Assembly (NCBI RefSeq): GCF_005886105.2
Contig: NZ_PNCO02000001.1
Span: forward strand, 3,238,501 to 3,302,500
Source of the DNA: Pseudoalteromonas galatheae
Lineage (GTDB): Bacteria > Pseudomonadota > Gammaproteobacteria > Enterobacterales > Alteromonadaceae
Direction: 5' to 3'
Length of the DNA: 64,000 nucleotides
The position numbers and the translations under genes are program-made. Position 1 is the first letter of the stretch. Every line of letters starts with the position of its first letter. Positions 10,148-20,142 of the stretch are shown here, one piece after another. Under the pieces are notes generated by a model that did not search any database, had not been told where the DNA came from, and saw nothing but the letters and a program-made list of their open reading frames with translations.

Positions 10148-10873
10148 TTAACGAAGTTTGAGCGTTTGCAATTCTTTCTCTATGCGTACCAGTGAGTCTT
10201 GTGTGATAGGCTGTTGCCATGGATAACTGTTAAGCAATCGCACGGTACTGCGAATAACTGGATCGTTTAGTTCAAGTGGTGCGAGTAGCGACGCTGTGCC
10301 CTCTACAATTTGCTTAGTTTGTTGTAAGCGCATTACTTGCTCATATCCTACGGTAAGCGCCCAACCGGTGATGATGATTTCTTCTACCATGTCGTGTAGA
10401 TCTGGTGTAGCTTGTAACTCACCCGCTTCAATACCATCAATGAGTGCTTGTTTAAACACGCTTTCACAACCGTCACATGAATCGATAATTTTATTGGTCC
10501 AAAACTCAGAAGCTCTTTTGATAACCGCCTCATTGGTGGAGTAGGACTGTAATTCATAATCAAAAGAGAAGCGTTTAAGCTTTTGTGGCGAGATAAGACA
10601 CACTGCGAGCATGCGTTCTGGCGTGCTAAGTGGTAAGGACAACACTTGCTTAAAAACACTGGATGTATGGGTAAAAGATTCATAGGCCAGCGCCATTACT
10701 AGATCTTCTTTAGTCTGCACAAATTTATAGATTGAGCCCATAGACAATCCTGCAAGCAAAGAGACCTTTGCCATTGTAAAGTCAGTGACTGAAGACTCAT
10801 TAATGCATTGTTCTGCAGCGTTTAAAATCATGCGTTGCTGGGTTTCTTTATCATATTTAGGTGCCGGTGCCAT
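10148..10873 (-). CDS. TetR-family transcriptional repressor of the efflux operon
   Basis: The 241-residue protein has a TetR helix-turn-helix near residues 10-58 (MILNAAEQCI...FTMAKVSLLAGLSMGSIYKFVQTKEDLV), followed by a helical ligand-binding domain. It is the first gene of the operon. A perfect 37-bp palindrome lies 17 bp upstream of its start codon, so autorepression of the whole operon with relief by a pump substrate is the natural model. That model is inference from layout. Confidence 0.88.
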   Translation of the reverse strand: MAPAPKYDKETQQRMILNAAEQCINESSVTDFTMAKVSLLAGLSMGSIYKFVQTKEDLVMALAYESFTHTSSVFKQVLSLPLSTPERMLAVCLISPQKLKRFSFDYELQSYSTNEAVIKRASEFWTNKIIDSCDGCESVFKQALIDGIEAGELQATPDLHDMVEEIIITGWALTVGYEQVMRLQQTKQIVEGTASLLAPLELNDPVIRSTVRLLNSYPWQQPITQDSLVRIEKELQTLKLR

Positions 10874-10889
10874 CGTTTCTCCTTAGAGG

Positions 10890-10926
10890 TTGAACCTTAT
10901 TCGAATGTCATTCGAATAAGGTTCAA
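10890..10926. promoter_or_regulatory. 37-bp palindromic operator for the TetR repressor
   Basis: Two perfect 18-bp arms (TTGAACCTTATTCGAATG and its complement) flank a single central T at 10908. It lies directly upstream of the tetR-adaptor-pump operon, where the promoter is expected. The size and symmetry fit a site for one or two TetR dimers. Confidence 0.85.
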
Positions 10927-11057
10927 TTATAGAGAGCATTTTCAAAAGTGCAATAAGTAAACAGAGTTTTGTTTTCAAAAAAGGAATTTGGAGTGTAGGT
11001 AGATTCTGAAGGAAGGTTCAGCACGGCGCGTTATTGGTATAGCGACGTGCTAATGAT

Positions 11058-11720
11058 TTAGTGGTTTAAAATCCAGCTTTTAACGGGCTTCAACCACTCC
11101 TCTCTTGGGACATAGAAAGCGCCGTGCTCCTTACCGGTTGAAATCGAAAGCTCCGTAAAGCTTTTGAGGTTTGCTGAGCGTGCTTTCACAAAATCGCAAG
11201 AACCTACTTGATCTGAGGTTTCGTAAACGGACAACACCTTGCCGTAGAGCTGAATTTCGGTTTTACTTTTGATAAGCCCAGCGCAGCCCGCAAGTATCAC
11301 GTAGTGAATAGCATCATTTTTTAATGCATCACTTGCCATTATCGTTAATGCACCACCGCGAGAAAACCCCACGAGCGTAATGTTGCTGGCGCTGACGCCC
11401 ACGTCCAGTAATTTGCGGACCTTGCTAACTAGGGTTTTTGTGTATGTTTCTGGTGCGACGCCTTTAGGTCGGTGCTCAGCAATTAGCGTATAGGCATCAT
11501 CACTTAAAGCTTGTTTGATGGCTGGAAAGTCATATTTACCCCAGCGCTTATGAATAGGCGTTTCATTATCACCTTCAACGATATAGCCATGAGAGTAAAA
11601 AACGTATTTGGCAGATGGATTAATCTGCTCTGGTACATCTGGGTAAATTGCTTTTGCAGAGGCGATTGACGCTACGCAAGCAGCAAATGAGGTGCATGCA
11701 GCATGTAGTAAGTGATTCAT
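11058..11720 (-). CDS. Secreted small alpha/beta hydrolase
   Basis: The 220-residue protein begins with a probable signal peptide ending near ASIASAKA (residue 24). The nucleophile elbow GFSRGG (around residue 119) fits an alpha/beta hydrolase Ser. A candidate catalytic Asp lies in the TSDQVGSCDF region and a catalytic His in GKEHGAFY. It is short for the fold, so it has little or no cap domain. The substrate is unknown. It appears to be a single-gene unit: the gene to its left (MCP) starts beyond the REP block, and its own start is followed by a non-coding gap. Confidence 0.75.
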   Translation of the reverse strand: MNHLLHAACTSFAACVASIASAKAIYPDVPEQINPSAKYVFYSHGYIVEGDNETPIHKRWGKYDFPAIKQALSDDAYTLIAEHRPKGVAPETYTKTLVSKVRKLLDVGVSASNITLVGFSRGGALTIMASDALKNDAIHYVILAGCAGLIKSKTEIQLYGKVLSVYETSDQVGSCDFVKARSANLKSFTELSISTGKEHGAFYVPREEWLKPVKSWILNH

Positions 11721-11820
11721 TTTTGAGTTTTTTTAGTTGATGTAGAGAGATGGTAGCCAAGCTTTGATAAAAGAAGCAAGCGTAGCGCGATGGGTTATTT
11801 TGTATGAGAGAGTTGTGGGC

Positions 11821-12191
11821 TTGTGGGAGCGAGTTTAGCTCGCGATCTTTTCACTGCTCGCCACATAAAGTGGCTCCTACCATAGTGTTCGCCTATGGGA
11901 GCAAATTACCCGTGTAGGAGCGAGTTTACCTCGCGATCTTTTCACTGCTCGCCACATAAAGTGGCTCCTACCATAGTGTTCGCCTATGGGAGCAAATTAC
12001 CCGTGTAGGAGCGAGTTTACCTTGCGATCTCTTGACTGCTCGCCACATAAAGTGGCTCCTACCATAGTGTTCGCCTATGGGAGCAAATTACTCGTGTAGG
12101 AGCGAGTTTATCTCGCGATCTTTTAACTGCTCGCCGCGTGAAGCGGCTTTTACATTTTTGCTTGCAGTAGTCGAGATAAATCTCGACCTAC
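11821..12191. repeat. Four 91-bp tandem repeats built from REP-like hairpins, plus a trailing hairpin
   Basis: The sequence GAGCGAGTTTA recurs with CGAG at 11830, 11921, 12012 and 12103, an exact period of 91 bp. Each unit contains a REP-like hairpin (GTAGGAGCGAGTTTACCTCG) and an oppositely oriented partner (CCACATAAAGTGGCTCCTAC), giving a head-to-tail BIME-like array. Units 1-3 are nearly identical; unit 4 is diverged (GCCGCGTGAAGCGGC). A related hairpin (GTCGAGATAAATCTCGAC, about 12168-12186) ends the block next to the MCP stop. Such elements resemble the REPs of Pseudomonas, which are mobilised by RAYT transposases; none is in the window. Confidence 0.85.
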
Positions 12192-12204
12192 GGCACAATC
12201 CTGA

Positions 12205-14127
12205 TTACTGCAAGCCTAAAGTGCCTCTGATCTCCCTCATTTTCTCTTTAAGACTTTGCTGGATTTGCTGCACTTGCTCATGTGAGCTATTAACCTGACC
12301 TTTCATGCTGTCCATAGCGTGGCCAAAGGTATCTAGTAGATCTGATTGCTGATTGGCAAGGTCCATTGCATGGGCAGCGACTTGGTTGGCGCTTTGTGCG
12401 CTATCTGCCACACCTTCTGAATTACGTTTCAACTCTTGTGCATGTACGGTTTGCTGCTGTGCCTCATCTGCCAAGGCCGAGATTTGTGTCGATACTTTGT
12501 TTGAGTTATCACTCAAAACATTTAATTGCTGATGAATATCAGTCAGTGAAGCTTGTGTTTGCTGTGCAAGCTTTCGTACTTCGTCCGCAACTACTGCAAA
12601 TCCACGCCCATGCTCACCTGCGCGCGCTGATTCAATTGCGGCATTAAGTGCAAGTAGGTTAGTTTGTTCTGCAATGGAGCTGATCATATCAATCACTTTA
12701 CTCACATCTGAAACACCATTAAGCAATTCATTTAAGCTCTCTAATCCCTGCTCTACCCGCTTTTGCGTGGTCGATGAAGCGCTCAACATAGAATCCGCAT
12801 AGGACACACTTTGTGTCATTGCTTCAAAGGTGTTGTTAGCATTGTCGGCAACTTGTGCATTAATTTGATTGGCATCCGCCCCAAGCGCTCTGAGCGAGTC
12901 GAGCTGCGCTTGGTTTTGTTCCACTTGCTCAAAGGTATCTCCAGCTTGTGCTGAGATCTGCGCCAAGTTAGTGTTCATCTCTTCCATAAAGGTATTGATC
13001 ACACTCAGCATTTCTGAGCGTTCGTCCGCTTCTGCTCGCTGCCTATCGATTAACTGATTAAAGTAACTCGCAATTTCGCCAATTTCGGTATCTTGGTTTT
13101 TACTTTCAATATTGCGTAACTCATTACTTTCTATCAACTGAGCAAAGCCATCGCGTAGTTGTCTTAGCGGCGTTAGTACTTGATTAAACTGCACAAAATA
13201 TACACCACCAGCTAAGAGTACGAGTAACCCAATTGCCACACCAAAGAGCATAAATACATTAGTTTTGACGGCGGCCTGCTCTGTTATTAAAGTCGTTTCT
13301 GCTTGCAGAATATTCTCTGAAATCGCTTTAATATCACCTCGCAGTGCCAGCATGCCTGCTTGGCGCTGTTTGGACTGCTGTAAGGTATTTTCTAAGTCGC
13401 GAGCATAACGTTTTGGCCAGCTCACAAGCTCCGCTTTTATTTCTAGCGCTAAGTCTTCAGCTTGTGCACCTAAAAATAGCTCATCTTCATCTACCTCACT
13501 CATTACTCCTAAGTTTTCGAGTTGATCTATTCGCGCGGCAATATCCTGCAACCGACCTAAGCTCAACATCAAGCTTTGTTCAGTTTGCTGCTCATAAGCC
13601 ATGACTAACTGATAAGTATATAAACTCAAATTCGAGACTTCGCTAAAGTAGTCTGAGGCGAGATTAAAATAAGATTCTTTAGCGGCACTATCTTGCGCTG
13701 TAATTGCATACTTTACGAGACTTGATGCTGAACCCGACATTTGCCGGAGCGCATTATCCAAAAGCGCAAGTTCGTTACCTGAAAGCTTGCCAAGTGCCCG
13801 GTATTTGCCTGCAATGTCTTGTTGTAGCTGTGTGAGTTTGGCTTCAAGTTGTTCAGCAAGTGCTGGTGGTAACTGTTCCACACTTTGCTGTAGCGTTTTG
13901 ATTTGTTCATCGGCCTGACTTAAATATTGGCTATCACCCGCACTCAGGTAATCTTCAACTGTGCCCTCAAGCTCAATAATCACCGCATTTTTAACTCGAT
14001 TGTAAGCGGCGTCTTGCACATCAAGTTCGGTTAAGACTTGGCTTGCCCAAAACAGACTCGCCCCAAGTAGAATACTCGCAGTGGTTAATAAAATTGCCAA
14101 CAACCGAGTAAATGTAGACACGCGCAT
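12205..14127 (-). CDS. Methyl-accepting chemotaxis protein
   Basis: The 640-residue chemoreceptor has an N-terminal TM helix ([20 protein letters not shown]), a helical periplasmic sensor of about 250 residues and a second TM ([25 protein letters not shown], about 285-310). A HAMP segment follows, then a signalling domain with the highly conserved hairpin tip ([20 protein letters not shown] and [15 protein letters not shown]). It would signal through CheW/CheA, which are not in the window. The C-terminus has no CheR/CheB docking pentapeptide. The helical sensor gives no clue to its ligand. Confidence 0.93.
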   Translation of the reverse strand: MRVSTFTRLLAILLTTASILLGASLFWASQVLTELDVQDAAYNRVKNAVIIELEGTVEDYLSAGDSQYLSQADEQIKTLQQSVEQLPPALAEQLEAKLTQLQQDIAGKYRALGKLSGNELALLDNALRQMSGSASSLVKYAITAQDSAAKESYFNLASDYFSEVSNLSLYTYQLVMAYEQQTEQSLMLSLGRLQDIAARIDQLENLGVMSEVDEDELFLGAQAEDLALEIKAELVSWPKRYARDLENTLQQSKQRQAGMLALRGDIKAISENILQAETTLITEQAAVKTNVFMLFGVAIGLLVLLAGGVYFVQFNQVLTPLRQLRDGFAQLIESNELRNIESKNQDTEIGEIASYFNQLIDRQRAEADERSEMLSVINTFMEEMNTNLAQISAQAGDTFEQVEQNQAQLDSLRALGADANQINAQVADNANNTFEAMTQSVSYADSMLSASSTTQKRVEQGLESLNELLNGVSDVSKVIDMISSIAEQTNLLALNAAIESARAGEHGRGFAVVADEVRKLAQQTQASLTDIHQQLNVLSDNSNKVSTQISALADEAQQQTVHAQELKRNSEGVADSAQSANQVAAHAMDLANQQSDLLDTFGHAMDSMKGQVNSSHEQVQQIQQSLKEKMREIRGTLGLQ

Positions 14128-14289
14128 AGAATCACAACCCCTTTATCAAAATGCTCCGCAAGAGTATTAAGGATTTATGACAACTTGATTAAATCTGGTT
14201 ACCTTTTCTGTACAACCGCGCAAAACCATACTTTTTACGTATATCCATCTAGATATCTGCTGAACAAATTTAGAGCAGGCATTGGTATG

Positions 14290-15045
14290 CTATTTCATCG
14301 CAGCGTTTACATAGACGTCAAAGCGATTTTTCTTGGTTTTTATTTGCATACTTGGCGTTTGAGCATTTAAAAAGCCAGCGTAGTCTGGACGTTTTACCAC
14401 CACCCTTTTTGTGGCTAACTGCAAAGCAAAAGGTAAAAGTGCATCCGCATCTAAGTCGTTGCCAACTAAGTCTTGAAATACCCGCATTTCTTTTTTCACT
14501 TGCGCCGATTTTTCACGATGTGGAAACATAGGATCAAGATAAACTACATCTGGACGCCAACCTGCTTGCTCTAGCAAGTCATGGCTAGAACCAAACTCTA
14601 GTCGCATGGTTGACCTTACCCACTCGCCAATTTCAGCATCTTCATAGGCGCGTTGCAAACCGTCATATAACAATGCTGCGACTACCGGATTACGCTCATG
14701 CAATACAACGTTACAGCCCATAGACGCAAGCACAAAAGCATCACGTCCAAGCCCTGCTGTCGCGTCTAATACCGTAGGCACTGCCCCTTTGTTTAAGCCG
14801 ACAGCTTTTGCAATTGCTTGCCCTTTACCACCACCAAACTTGCGTCGATGAGCGACTGCACCTGTCACAAAGTCAACACGAATAGCGCCGAGCTTTGGTT
14901 CGTCTTTTTTAAGTAATTGTAGGCCTAACTCGTCATAAACCAATTGAAACTCCGCCTCATTAATATCTAGCGCAGATAAGTTAAAAAGCTTAGTTAGCGT
15001 ATCTAGGTAGGATCTGTTTTCTTCAAAAGGGGTGTGAATATACAA
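14290..15045 (-). CDS. rsmJ: 16S rRNA (guanine1516-N2)-methyltransferase RsmJ
   Basis: The 251-residue protein has the RsmJ hallmarks: [20 protein letters not shown] before the methyltransferase core, the SAM-binding loop [12 protein letters not shown], the acidic residue in LHERNP and the catalytic motif YLDPMFPHR. It uses SAM to methylate G1516 of 16S rRNA. Length fits the family (about 250). It is a single leftward gene upstream of the MCP gene. Confidence 0.95.
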   Translation of the reverse strand: MYIHTPFEENRSYLDTLTKLFNLSALDINEAEFQLVYDELGLQLLKKDEPKLGAIRVDFVTGAVAHRRKFGGGKGQAIAKAVGLNKGAVPTVLDATAGLGRDAFVLASMGCNVVLHERNPVVAALLYDGLQRAYEDAEIGEWVRSTMRLEFGSSHDLLEQAGWRPDVVYLDPMFPHREKSAQVKKEMRVFQDLVGNDLDADALLPFALQLATKRVVVKRPDYAGFLNAQTPSMQIKTKKNRFDVYVNAAMK

Positions 15046-15119
15046 GCTAAGCTCCCAAAGGTTACCAACCGTGGCAGTATACCGCTTTCCCTATCTAGTG
15101 TCTTTGATTATCCAACGGC

Positions 15120-16271
15120 TTAGAACAGCTCGATATCAGCCTGTGATGCCACTTCGTCCTCACCCCAAGGCTTTGCTATTTTATTTAAACTCTCAATAAG
15201 CTGCTGACGTACCTCTGTTACCTCGCCTAGCTTATATTTAATTATGGTTAGCTCATCGCTCAAATAAGTAAAATGCTCGTAGAGTTCTTGCAATCGCTCT
15301 CTTTCACTTGGTTCTAAGTTAGCAAGCTTGTCACTTTCAAGTACAGCTTGGAACTCGGCCACTTTACCGCTGTAATGATCGCCAACGCCGCTTAAATGAT
15401 CGCTCAGCTCAGCAAATACCTGCCCGATATGTTCCACTTTATTGAGCGCATCTTCACTAACTTCCATATCCTTGATTTTGGCATCAGTCGCTTCCAGAAT
15501 GTGCGGAAACAAATCTTTATAACGACCATACACCGCAACATCATCCACTGGCATATTCTTAATCAGCAAAGAAACTTTAGAGTAGTTAATAATGGTCCTG
15601 CGCCCAAAATCAACAAAGCGGCTGCCATCTTTATGCTTCTCAAACAATTCTTGCTCTATCGGTTGGATCGCCCCCTCGCTAGAGTAAAACATCGCATCTT
15701 GGTGATACCAAAAAGCCACTGCAACATCGAGCTCCATCGGCATAAAAAATTCTAAAAAATGAGTGCTCAAGGTATTGAGGTCATGTGCATGATACGATTG
15801 CCCGACATACCGCATTATGCGTCCCATATCACCAGAGTCGGTCATGGCGATTTCAGCCGTGGTTTGGGCACGCTGTACATCTTGCTTGAGCTGCGAAGAA
15901 GTCTTTCTGTAGTCATCAAGAACATTAATACGCGCCAGCAACTCTTCAGCATTAAAAGGCTTGACTATGTAGTCAGCAGCGCCCGCGTTATAACCCCGCA
16001 TCCGCTCTGAAATATCGGCACGAGAGGACAAAAACATAACCGGGATCTCAGTGGTTTCCTCAAGTTTTTTTAGTTGCTTACATACTTCAAAACCTGATAC
16101 TCCAGGCATTTCAACGTCAAGCAAGATGATATCTGGGCGATATTTTTTAGCTAATCGTAAGCCTTCCTCACCATTTTTCGCGTGTAATATTTTGCACGTA
16201 CGCGCTAACGCTTCATCAACAACGTGATGAACGAGCTTGTCATCATCAATGGCAAGAACCAGTTTTGTCAT
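15120..16271 (-). CDS. Response regulator with N-terminal receiver and unrecognised output region
   Basis: The 383-residue protein has a complete receiver domain at residues 1-125: acidic pocket IDDD, phospho-acceptor Asp52 in LLDVEMPG, the switch residue region FLSSR and Lys in YIVKP. The remaining 250 residues contain no DNA-binding, GGDEF, EAL or HD motif. They begin with a helical linker, continue with a mixed segment, and end with a likely coiled coil (residues about 285-370, rich in Glu, Leu and Lys). The output may work through protein interaction. No histidine kinase gene is adjacent. Confidence 0.85.
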   Translation of the reverse strand: MTKLVLAIDDDKLVHHVVDEALARTCKILHAKNGEEGLRLAKKYRPDIILLDVEMPGVSGFEVCKQLKKLEETTEIPVMFLSSRADISERMRGYNAGAADYIVKPFNAEELLARINVLDDYRKTSSQLKQDVQRAQTTAEIAMTDSGDMGRIMRYVGQSYHAHDLNTLSTHFLEFFMPMELDVAVAFWYHQDAMFYSSEGAIQPIEQELFEKHKDGSRFVDFGRRTIINYSKVSLLIKNMPVDDVAVYGRYKDLFPHILEATDAKIKDMEVSEDALNKVEHIGQVFAELSDHLSGVGDHYSGKVAEFQAVLESDKLANLEPSERERLQELYEHFTYLSDELTIIKYKLGEVTEVRQQLIESLNKIAKPWGEDEVASQADIELF

Positions 16272-16349
16272 GTGGCTTTCCCTATTAATTCATATCTTTA
16301 TAGAATAGTCAGAGATATTGGATTTGCTAAAAAAAATAAGGCAAAAAAA

Positions 16350-16369
16350 ACGCCTTCAAAAGAAGGCGT
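16350..16369 (-). terminator. Intrinsic terminator of prlC
   Basis: An 8-bp stem (ACGCCTTC/GAAGGCGT) with a 4-base loop is followed on the minus strand by eight T residues, 18 bp past the prlC stop codon. Confidence 0.9.
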
Positions 16370-16386
16370 GAAGAATGGAAAAAAAA

Positions 16387-18432
16387 CTAGGCGGCGATCC
16401 CACTGTGGCGTAGTAACGCATCCACTTTTGGCTCTCGACCACGGAAGCGAGTAAACAACACTATCGGCGCTTCGGAGCCACCTTTTTCAAGAATATGATG
16501 CATAAATTCACGCCCGGTTTTCGGGTTGAATATTCCTTCCTCCTCAAACTTAGAGAAAGCATCCGCAGACAACACTTCTGCCCATTTATATGAATAATAA
16601 CCTGCACTATAACCACCAGCAAAAATGTGGCTAAAACTATGCTGGAAGCGGTTAAATTCAGGCGCTTTTACAACAGCTGTACGTTCACGCACCGCATTGA
16701 GTGTGGCTTGAATTTGGCAGTCAGTGTTTGGTGTAAAGTCTGCGTGAATATGAAAATCAAATAACGAAAACTCTAACTGACGCAACATTTGCATAGCTGA
16801 TTGAAAGTTCTTTGCTGCAAGTAGCTTATCTAACATGTCTTTTGGCAACGGTTCTCCCGTTTCATAGTGCCCTGAAATGAAGTTCAGTGCTTCTTCTTCA
16901 TAGCACCAATTTTCTAAAAACTGACTTGGCAGCTCAACCGCATCCCATGCCACACCATTAATACCCGCAACTGGCGCTGCATCCACTTGTGTTAGCATGT
17001 GATGAATTCCGTGACCAAACTCATGGAATAAAGTGGTTACTTCATTATGGGTAAATAGCGCAGGTTTGTTACCGACCGCTTTATTAAAATTACACACTAA
17101 ATAAGCGACTGGAGTCTGTAATTCGCCATTTGCGCGTACTTTTCTGCCCATACAGTCATCCATCCAAGCACCGCCACGCTTATGTTCACGGGCATATAGG
17201 TCGAGATAGAAGTGACCACGCAACTCACCTTTGTCATCGTGAATAGCAAAAAAGCGTACATCTGGATGATAAGTGTCAACGTCTTTAACTTCGCTAACAC
17301 GGATCCCAAACAAACGGTTTACGGTTTCAAATAAGCCGGAGAGTACCTTATGTTCAGGGAAATAAGGGCGCAGTGCTTCGTCAGAAATTGCATACTTAGC
17401 TTGTTTTAACTTTTCACCATAATATGCGTAATCCCAAGGTTTTAGCTCACTTACACCGTGTTCTTTATTCGCAAAGTCACGTAGTTCAGCTACTTCTTGC
17501 TCGGCTTGTGGTTTTGACTTAGCAGCAAGGTCATTCAAAAATTTAAACACTTGCTCTGGCGTCTCAGCCATTTTAGTTGCCAGTGATTTTTCTGCAAAAC
17601 TAGAAAAGCCAAGCAGCTGAGCCAATTCGTGTCTAAGCGTAAGCGCTTCATGCATAATCGCTGAGTTATCAAACTCGCCAGCATTCGGCCCTTGATCCGA
17701 GGCACGGGTTACAAACGCACGATAAGCCTCTTCACGAAGCGTTTGGTTATCTGCGTATGTCATAACAGGAAGGTAAGAAGGAATATCTAGCGTAAATACC
17801 CAACCTTCTAATCCTTTGGCTTCAGCAGTATGAGCAGCAAGTGCTAAGGCCGACTCCGGCAGTCCAGATAATTCTGACTCGTCAGTAACATGCTTTTGCC
17901 ATGCTTGGGTGGCATCCATGACGTTGTTGCCAAACTTTGATGCCAACTCAGACAGCCGTGCCACAATTTCGCCATAACGTTTTTGGTTAGCAGGCTCAAG
18001 TGCAATACCTGAAAGTTGAAAATCACGCAGTGCATTATCCACAGACGTTTGCTGAGCAACCGTTAAGTTGCCAAATTCAACCGATTCTTTTACGGCTTTA
18101 TAAGCTTCATACAATCCTTGATGCTGACCAACATAAGTAGAATACTCAGAAATTAACGGCAAACACTCATCATACGCTTTGCGCAGTGCCTCTGAATTAA
18201 CGACTGAATGCATATGCGATACTGGCGACCACATGCGGCTAAGCTTATCGTCCGCTTCTTCTAGCGGAAGTACAAAGTTGTCCCAAGTATAATTCGACTG
18301 AGCTAAAACAGTGTCTATGGTTTCACGACAGTGCGCGATGGCAGATTTTAATGCTTCAACAATGTGTTCAGGCTTAATTTTTGAAAAAGGAGGCAATCCT
18401 TCTAGCCCGATTAATGGGTTACTCATGGGCAC
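16387..18432 (-). CDS. prlC: Oligopeptidase A (M3 metallopeptidase)
   Basis: The 681-residue protein is a cytoplasmic zinc peptidase that degrades oligopeptides, including cleaved signal peptides. The zinc motif HEFGHGIHHML (about residue 470) and the third ligand Glu in WDAVELPSQFLENW match the M3 family, as does the length (E. coli PrlC is 680). The N-terminus MSNPLIGLEGLPPF is typical; the ATG two codons upstream is an alternative. It is transcribed leftwards, divergent from gor. Confidence 0.96.
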   Translation of the reverse strand: MPMSNPLIGLEGLPPFSKIKPEHIVEALKSAIAHCRETIDTVLAQSNYTWDNFVLPLEEADDKLSRMWSPVSHMHSVVNSEALRKAYDECLPLISEYSTYVGQHQGLYEAYKAVKESVEFGNLTVAQQTSVDNALRDFQLSGIALEPANQKRYGEIVARLSELASKFGNNVMDATQAWQKHVTDESELSGLPESALALAAHTAEAKGLEGWVFTLDIPSYLPVMTYADNQTLREEAYRAFVTRASDQGPNAGEFDNSAIMHEALTLRHELAQLLGFSSFAEKSLATKMAETPEQVFKFLNDLAAKSKPQAEQEVAELRDFANKEHGVSELKPWDYAYYGEKLKQAKYAISDEALRPYFPEHKVLSGLFETVNRLFGIRVSEVKDVDTYHPDVRFFAIHDDKGELRGHFYLDLYAREHKRGGAWMDDCMGRKVRANGELQTPVAYLVCNFNKAVGNKPALFTHNEVTTLFHEFGHGIHHMLTQVDAAPVAGINGVAWDAVELPSQFLENWCYEEEALNFISGHYETGEPLPKDMLDKLLAAKNFQSAMQMLRQLEFSLFDFHIHADFTPNTDCQIQATLNAVRERTAVVKAPEFNRFQHSFSHIFAGGYSAGYYSYKWAEVLSADAFSKFEEEGIFNPKTGREFMHHILEKGGSEAPIVLFTRFRGREPKVDALLRHSGIAA

Positions 18433-18529
18433 GCTCTTTATTTTCTAATCTAATATTGAGGTTGAAATAAGGGTGAATGACCGCATTTACAAGTATCTGA
18501 ATAGATTTTTGCTTAATATCGGTCTTGGG

Positions 18530-18557
18530 TTGTGCACCTTTGCTATTTACTTAATAT
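18530..18557 (+). promoter_or_regulatory. Candidate sigma-70 promoter for gor
   Basis: TTGTGC and TAATAT are separated by 16 bp, about 45 bp upstream of the gor start codon. The match is moderate. Confidence 0.5.
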
Positions 18558-18603
18558 AAAGTAGTAGGGTTTAAGCAAAACAAATAATTGGCGAGGAATT
18601 TTT

Positions 18604-19962
18604 ATGGCTCAACATTTTGACTATATCGCAATCGGTGGCGGTAGCGGCGGGATCGCATCTGCAAACCGAGCGGCGATGCGAGGTGCCAAGGTGGCATTAA
18701 TAGAAGCAAAGCACTTAGGCGGTACTTGTGTAAACGTGGGCTGCGTTCCAAAAAAAGCGATGTGGCACGGCGCTCAAGTTGCTGAAGCCATTAAACTATA
18801 CGCACCAGATTATGGTTTTGATGTTGAGCTAAAGAACTTCGATTGGGGTAAACTCGTTGAGAGCCGCGAAGCCTACATTGGCCGTATTCACCAAGGTTAC
18901 AACGGCTACCTAGCAAAAAATGGCGTCACCGTGATCAATGGCTTTGCTAAGTTTGTTGATAACAACACCATTGAAGTCAATGGCGAGCACTACACTGCCG
19001 ATCATATCAATATTACCGTAGGTGGTCGCCCAACGATCCCTAACATTCCAGGCGCTGAGCATGGTATCGATTCAAACGGTTTCTTTGAGCTTAAAGCGCA
19101 ACCTCGCCGCGTAGCTGTTGTGGGCGCGGGCTATATCGCGGTAGAGCTTGCGGGCGTATTGCACAGCTTGGGCACAGAAACCCATTTATTTGTTCGTAAG
19201 CACGCTCCACTTCGTAACTTTGATCCTATCTTGGTTGAAACCTTAACTGAGGTAATGGAAAAAGAAGGCCCAACGCTGCACACTCACGCAGTGCCCAAGT
19301 CAGTGACCAAAGAAGAGGATGGCTCAGTCACCTTACATCTTGAAAATGGTGAATCTTACACCGTAGACGAACTGATCTGGGCAATTGGCCGTGAGCCAAT
19401 GACAGATCTTATCAATCTCGCGGCAACAGATGTAGAAACCACGCCAAGTGGCCATATAAAAGTTGATGAGTGGCAAAACACCACAGCTAAAGGTATTTAT
19501 GCCTTAGGCGACATTATGGATGGTGGAATAGAGCTGACTCCGGTAGCCGTGAAAGCTGGCAGAATGCTAGCAGAACGCCTATTCAACCCTGAATTGCCAA
19601 ACGCAAAAATGGATTACGACTTAGTCCCTACCGTCGTCTTTAGCCATCCACCGATTGGCACCATTGGCCTAACAGAGCCAGAAGCCGAAGAAAAGTACGG
19701 TAAAGATAATATCAAGGTCTATACCTCTACCTTTGCTGCGATGTACACGGCGGTTACTCAGCATCGTCAGCCATGTCGTATGAAACTTGTTTGTGCGGGT
19801 AAAGAAGAGAAAGTCGTTGGCCTGCATGGTATCGGCTTTGCGGTAGATGAAATGATCCAAGGCTTCGCCGTTGCCATGAAAATGGGTGCAACCAAAGCAG
19901 ACTTTGACTCCGTAGTCGCAATACATCCAACTGGTTCCGAGGAATTTGTTACCATGAGGTAA
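18604..19962 (+). CDS. gor: Glutathione-disulfide reductase
   Basis: The 452-residue flavoprotein reduces glutathione disulfide with NADPH in the cytosol. FAD-binding motif [10 protein letters not shown] is at residues 11-20, and the redox-active disulfide lies in [13 protein letters not shown]. The NADPH-binding [11 protein letters not shown] is near 177, and the C-terminal dimer interface carries the proton-donor His in [13 protein letters not shown]. Length and motifs match Gor closely. AGGA precedes the start with good spacing. Confidence 0.96.
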   Translation: MAQHFDYIAIGGGSGGIASANRAAMRGAKVALIEAKHLGGTCVNVGCVPKKAMWHGAQVAEAIKLYAPDYGFDVELKNFDWGKLVESREAYIGRIHQGYNGYLAKNGVTVINGFAKFVDNNTIEVNGEHYTADHINITVGGRPTIPNIPGAEHGIDSNGFFELKAQPRRVAVVGAGYIAVELAGVLHSLGTETHLFVRKHAPLRNFDPILVETLTEVMEKEGPTLHTHAVPKSVTKEEDGSVTLHLENGESYTVDELIWAIGREPMTDLINLAATDVETTPSGHIKVDEWQNTTAKGIYALGDIMDGGIELTPVAVKAGRMLAERLFNPELPNAKMDYDLVPTVVFSHPPIGTIGLTEPEAEEKYGKDNIKVYTSTFAAMYTAVTQHRQPCRMKLVCAGKEEKVVGLHGIGFAVDEMIQGFAVAMKMGATKADFDSVVAIHPTGSEEFVTMR

Positions 19963-20067
19963 AGCCTAGATAAGTAAAAGCTACTGCCTCTCAACCTGAA
20001 GTGGCTGTGAGCAATTACTTTATCAATCTTTACACAGGAATTTACTAGCTCCACATAATGAGTTAAA

Positions 20068-20097
20068 AAAAGCTCAGATAAGGATATCTGAGCTTTT
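20068..20097. terminator. Bidirectional intrinsic terminator between gor and the hydrolase gene
   Basis: A 13-bp stem (AAAAGCTCAGATA and complement) with loop AGGA, flanked by A and T runs, lies between two convergent genes and serves both. Confidence 0.85.
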
Positions 20098-20142
20098 GGG
20101 GTTGTAGTGACTGTCCAAGTCAACTAGTAGGGATAGGCTTTA

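Noticed and set aside
11821..12191. 91-bp repeats as a CRISPR array
   Set aside because: The whole 91-bp unit repeats with no variable spacers, the unit holds internal hairpins of REP type, and no cas genes are near.
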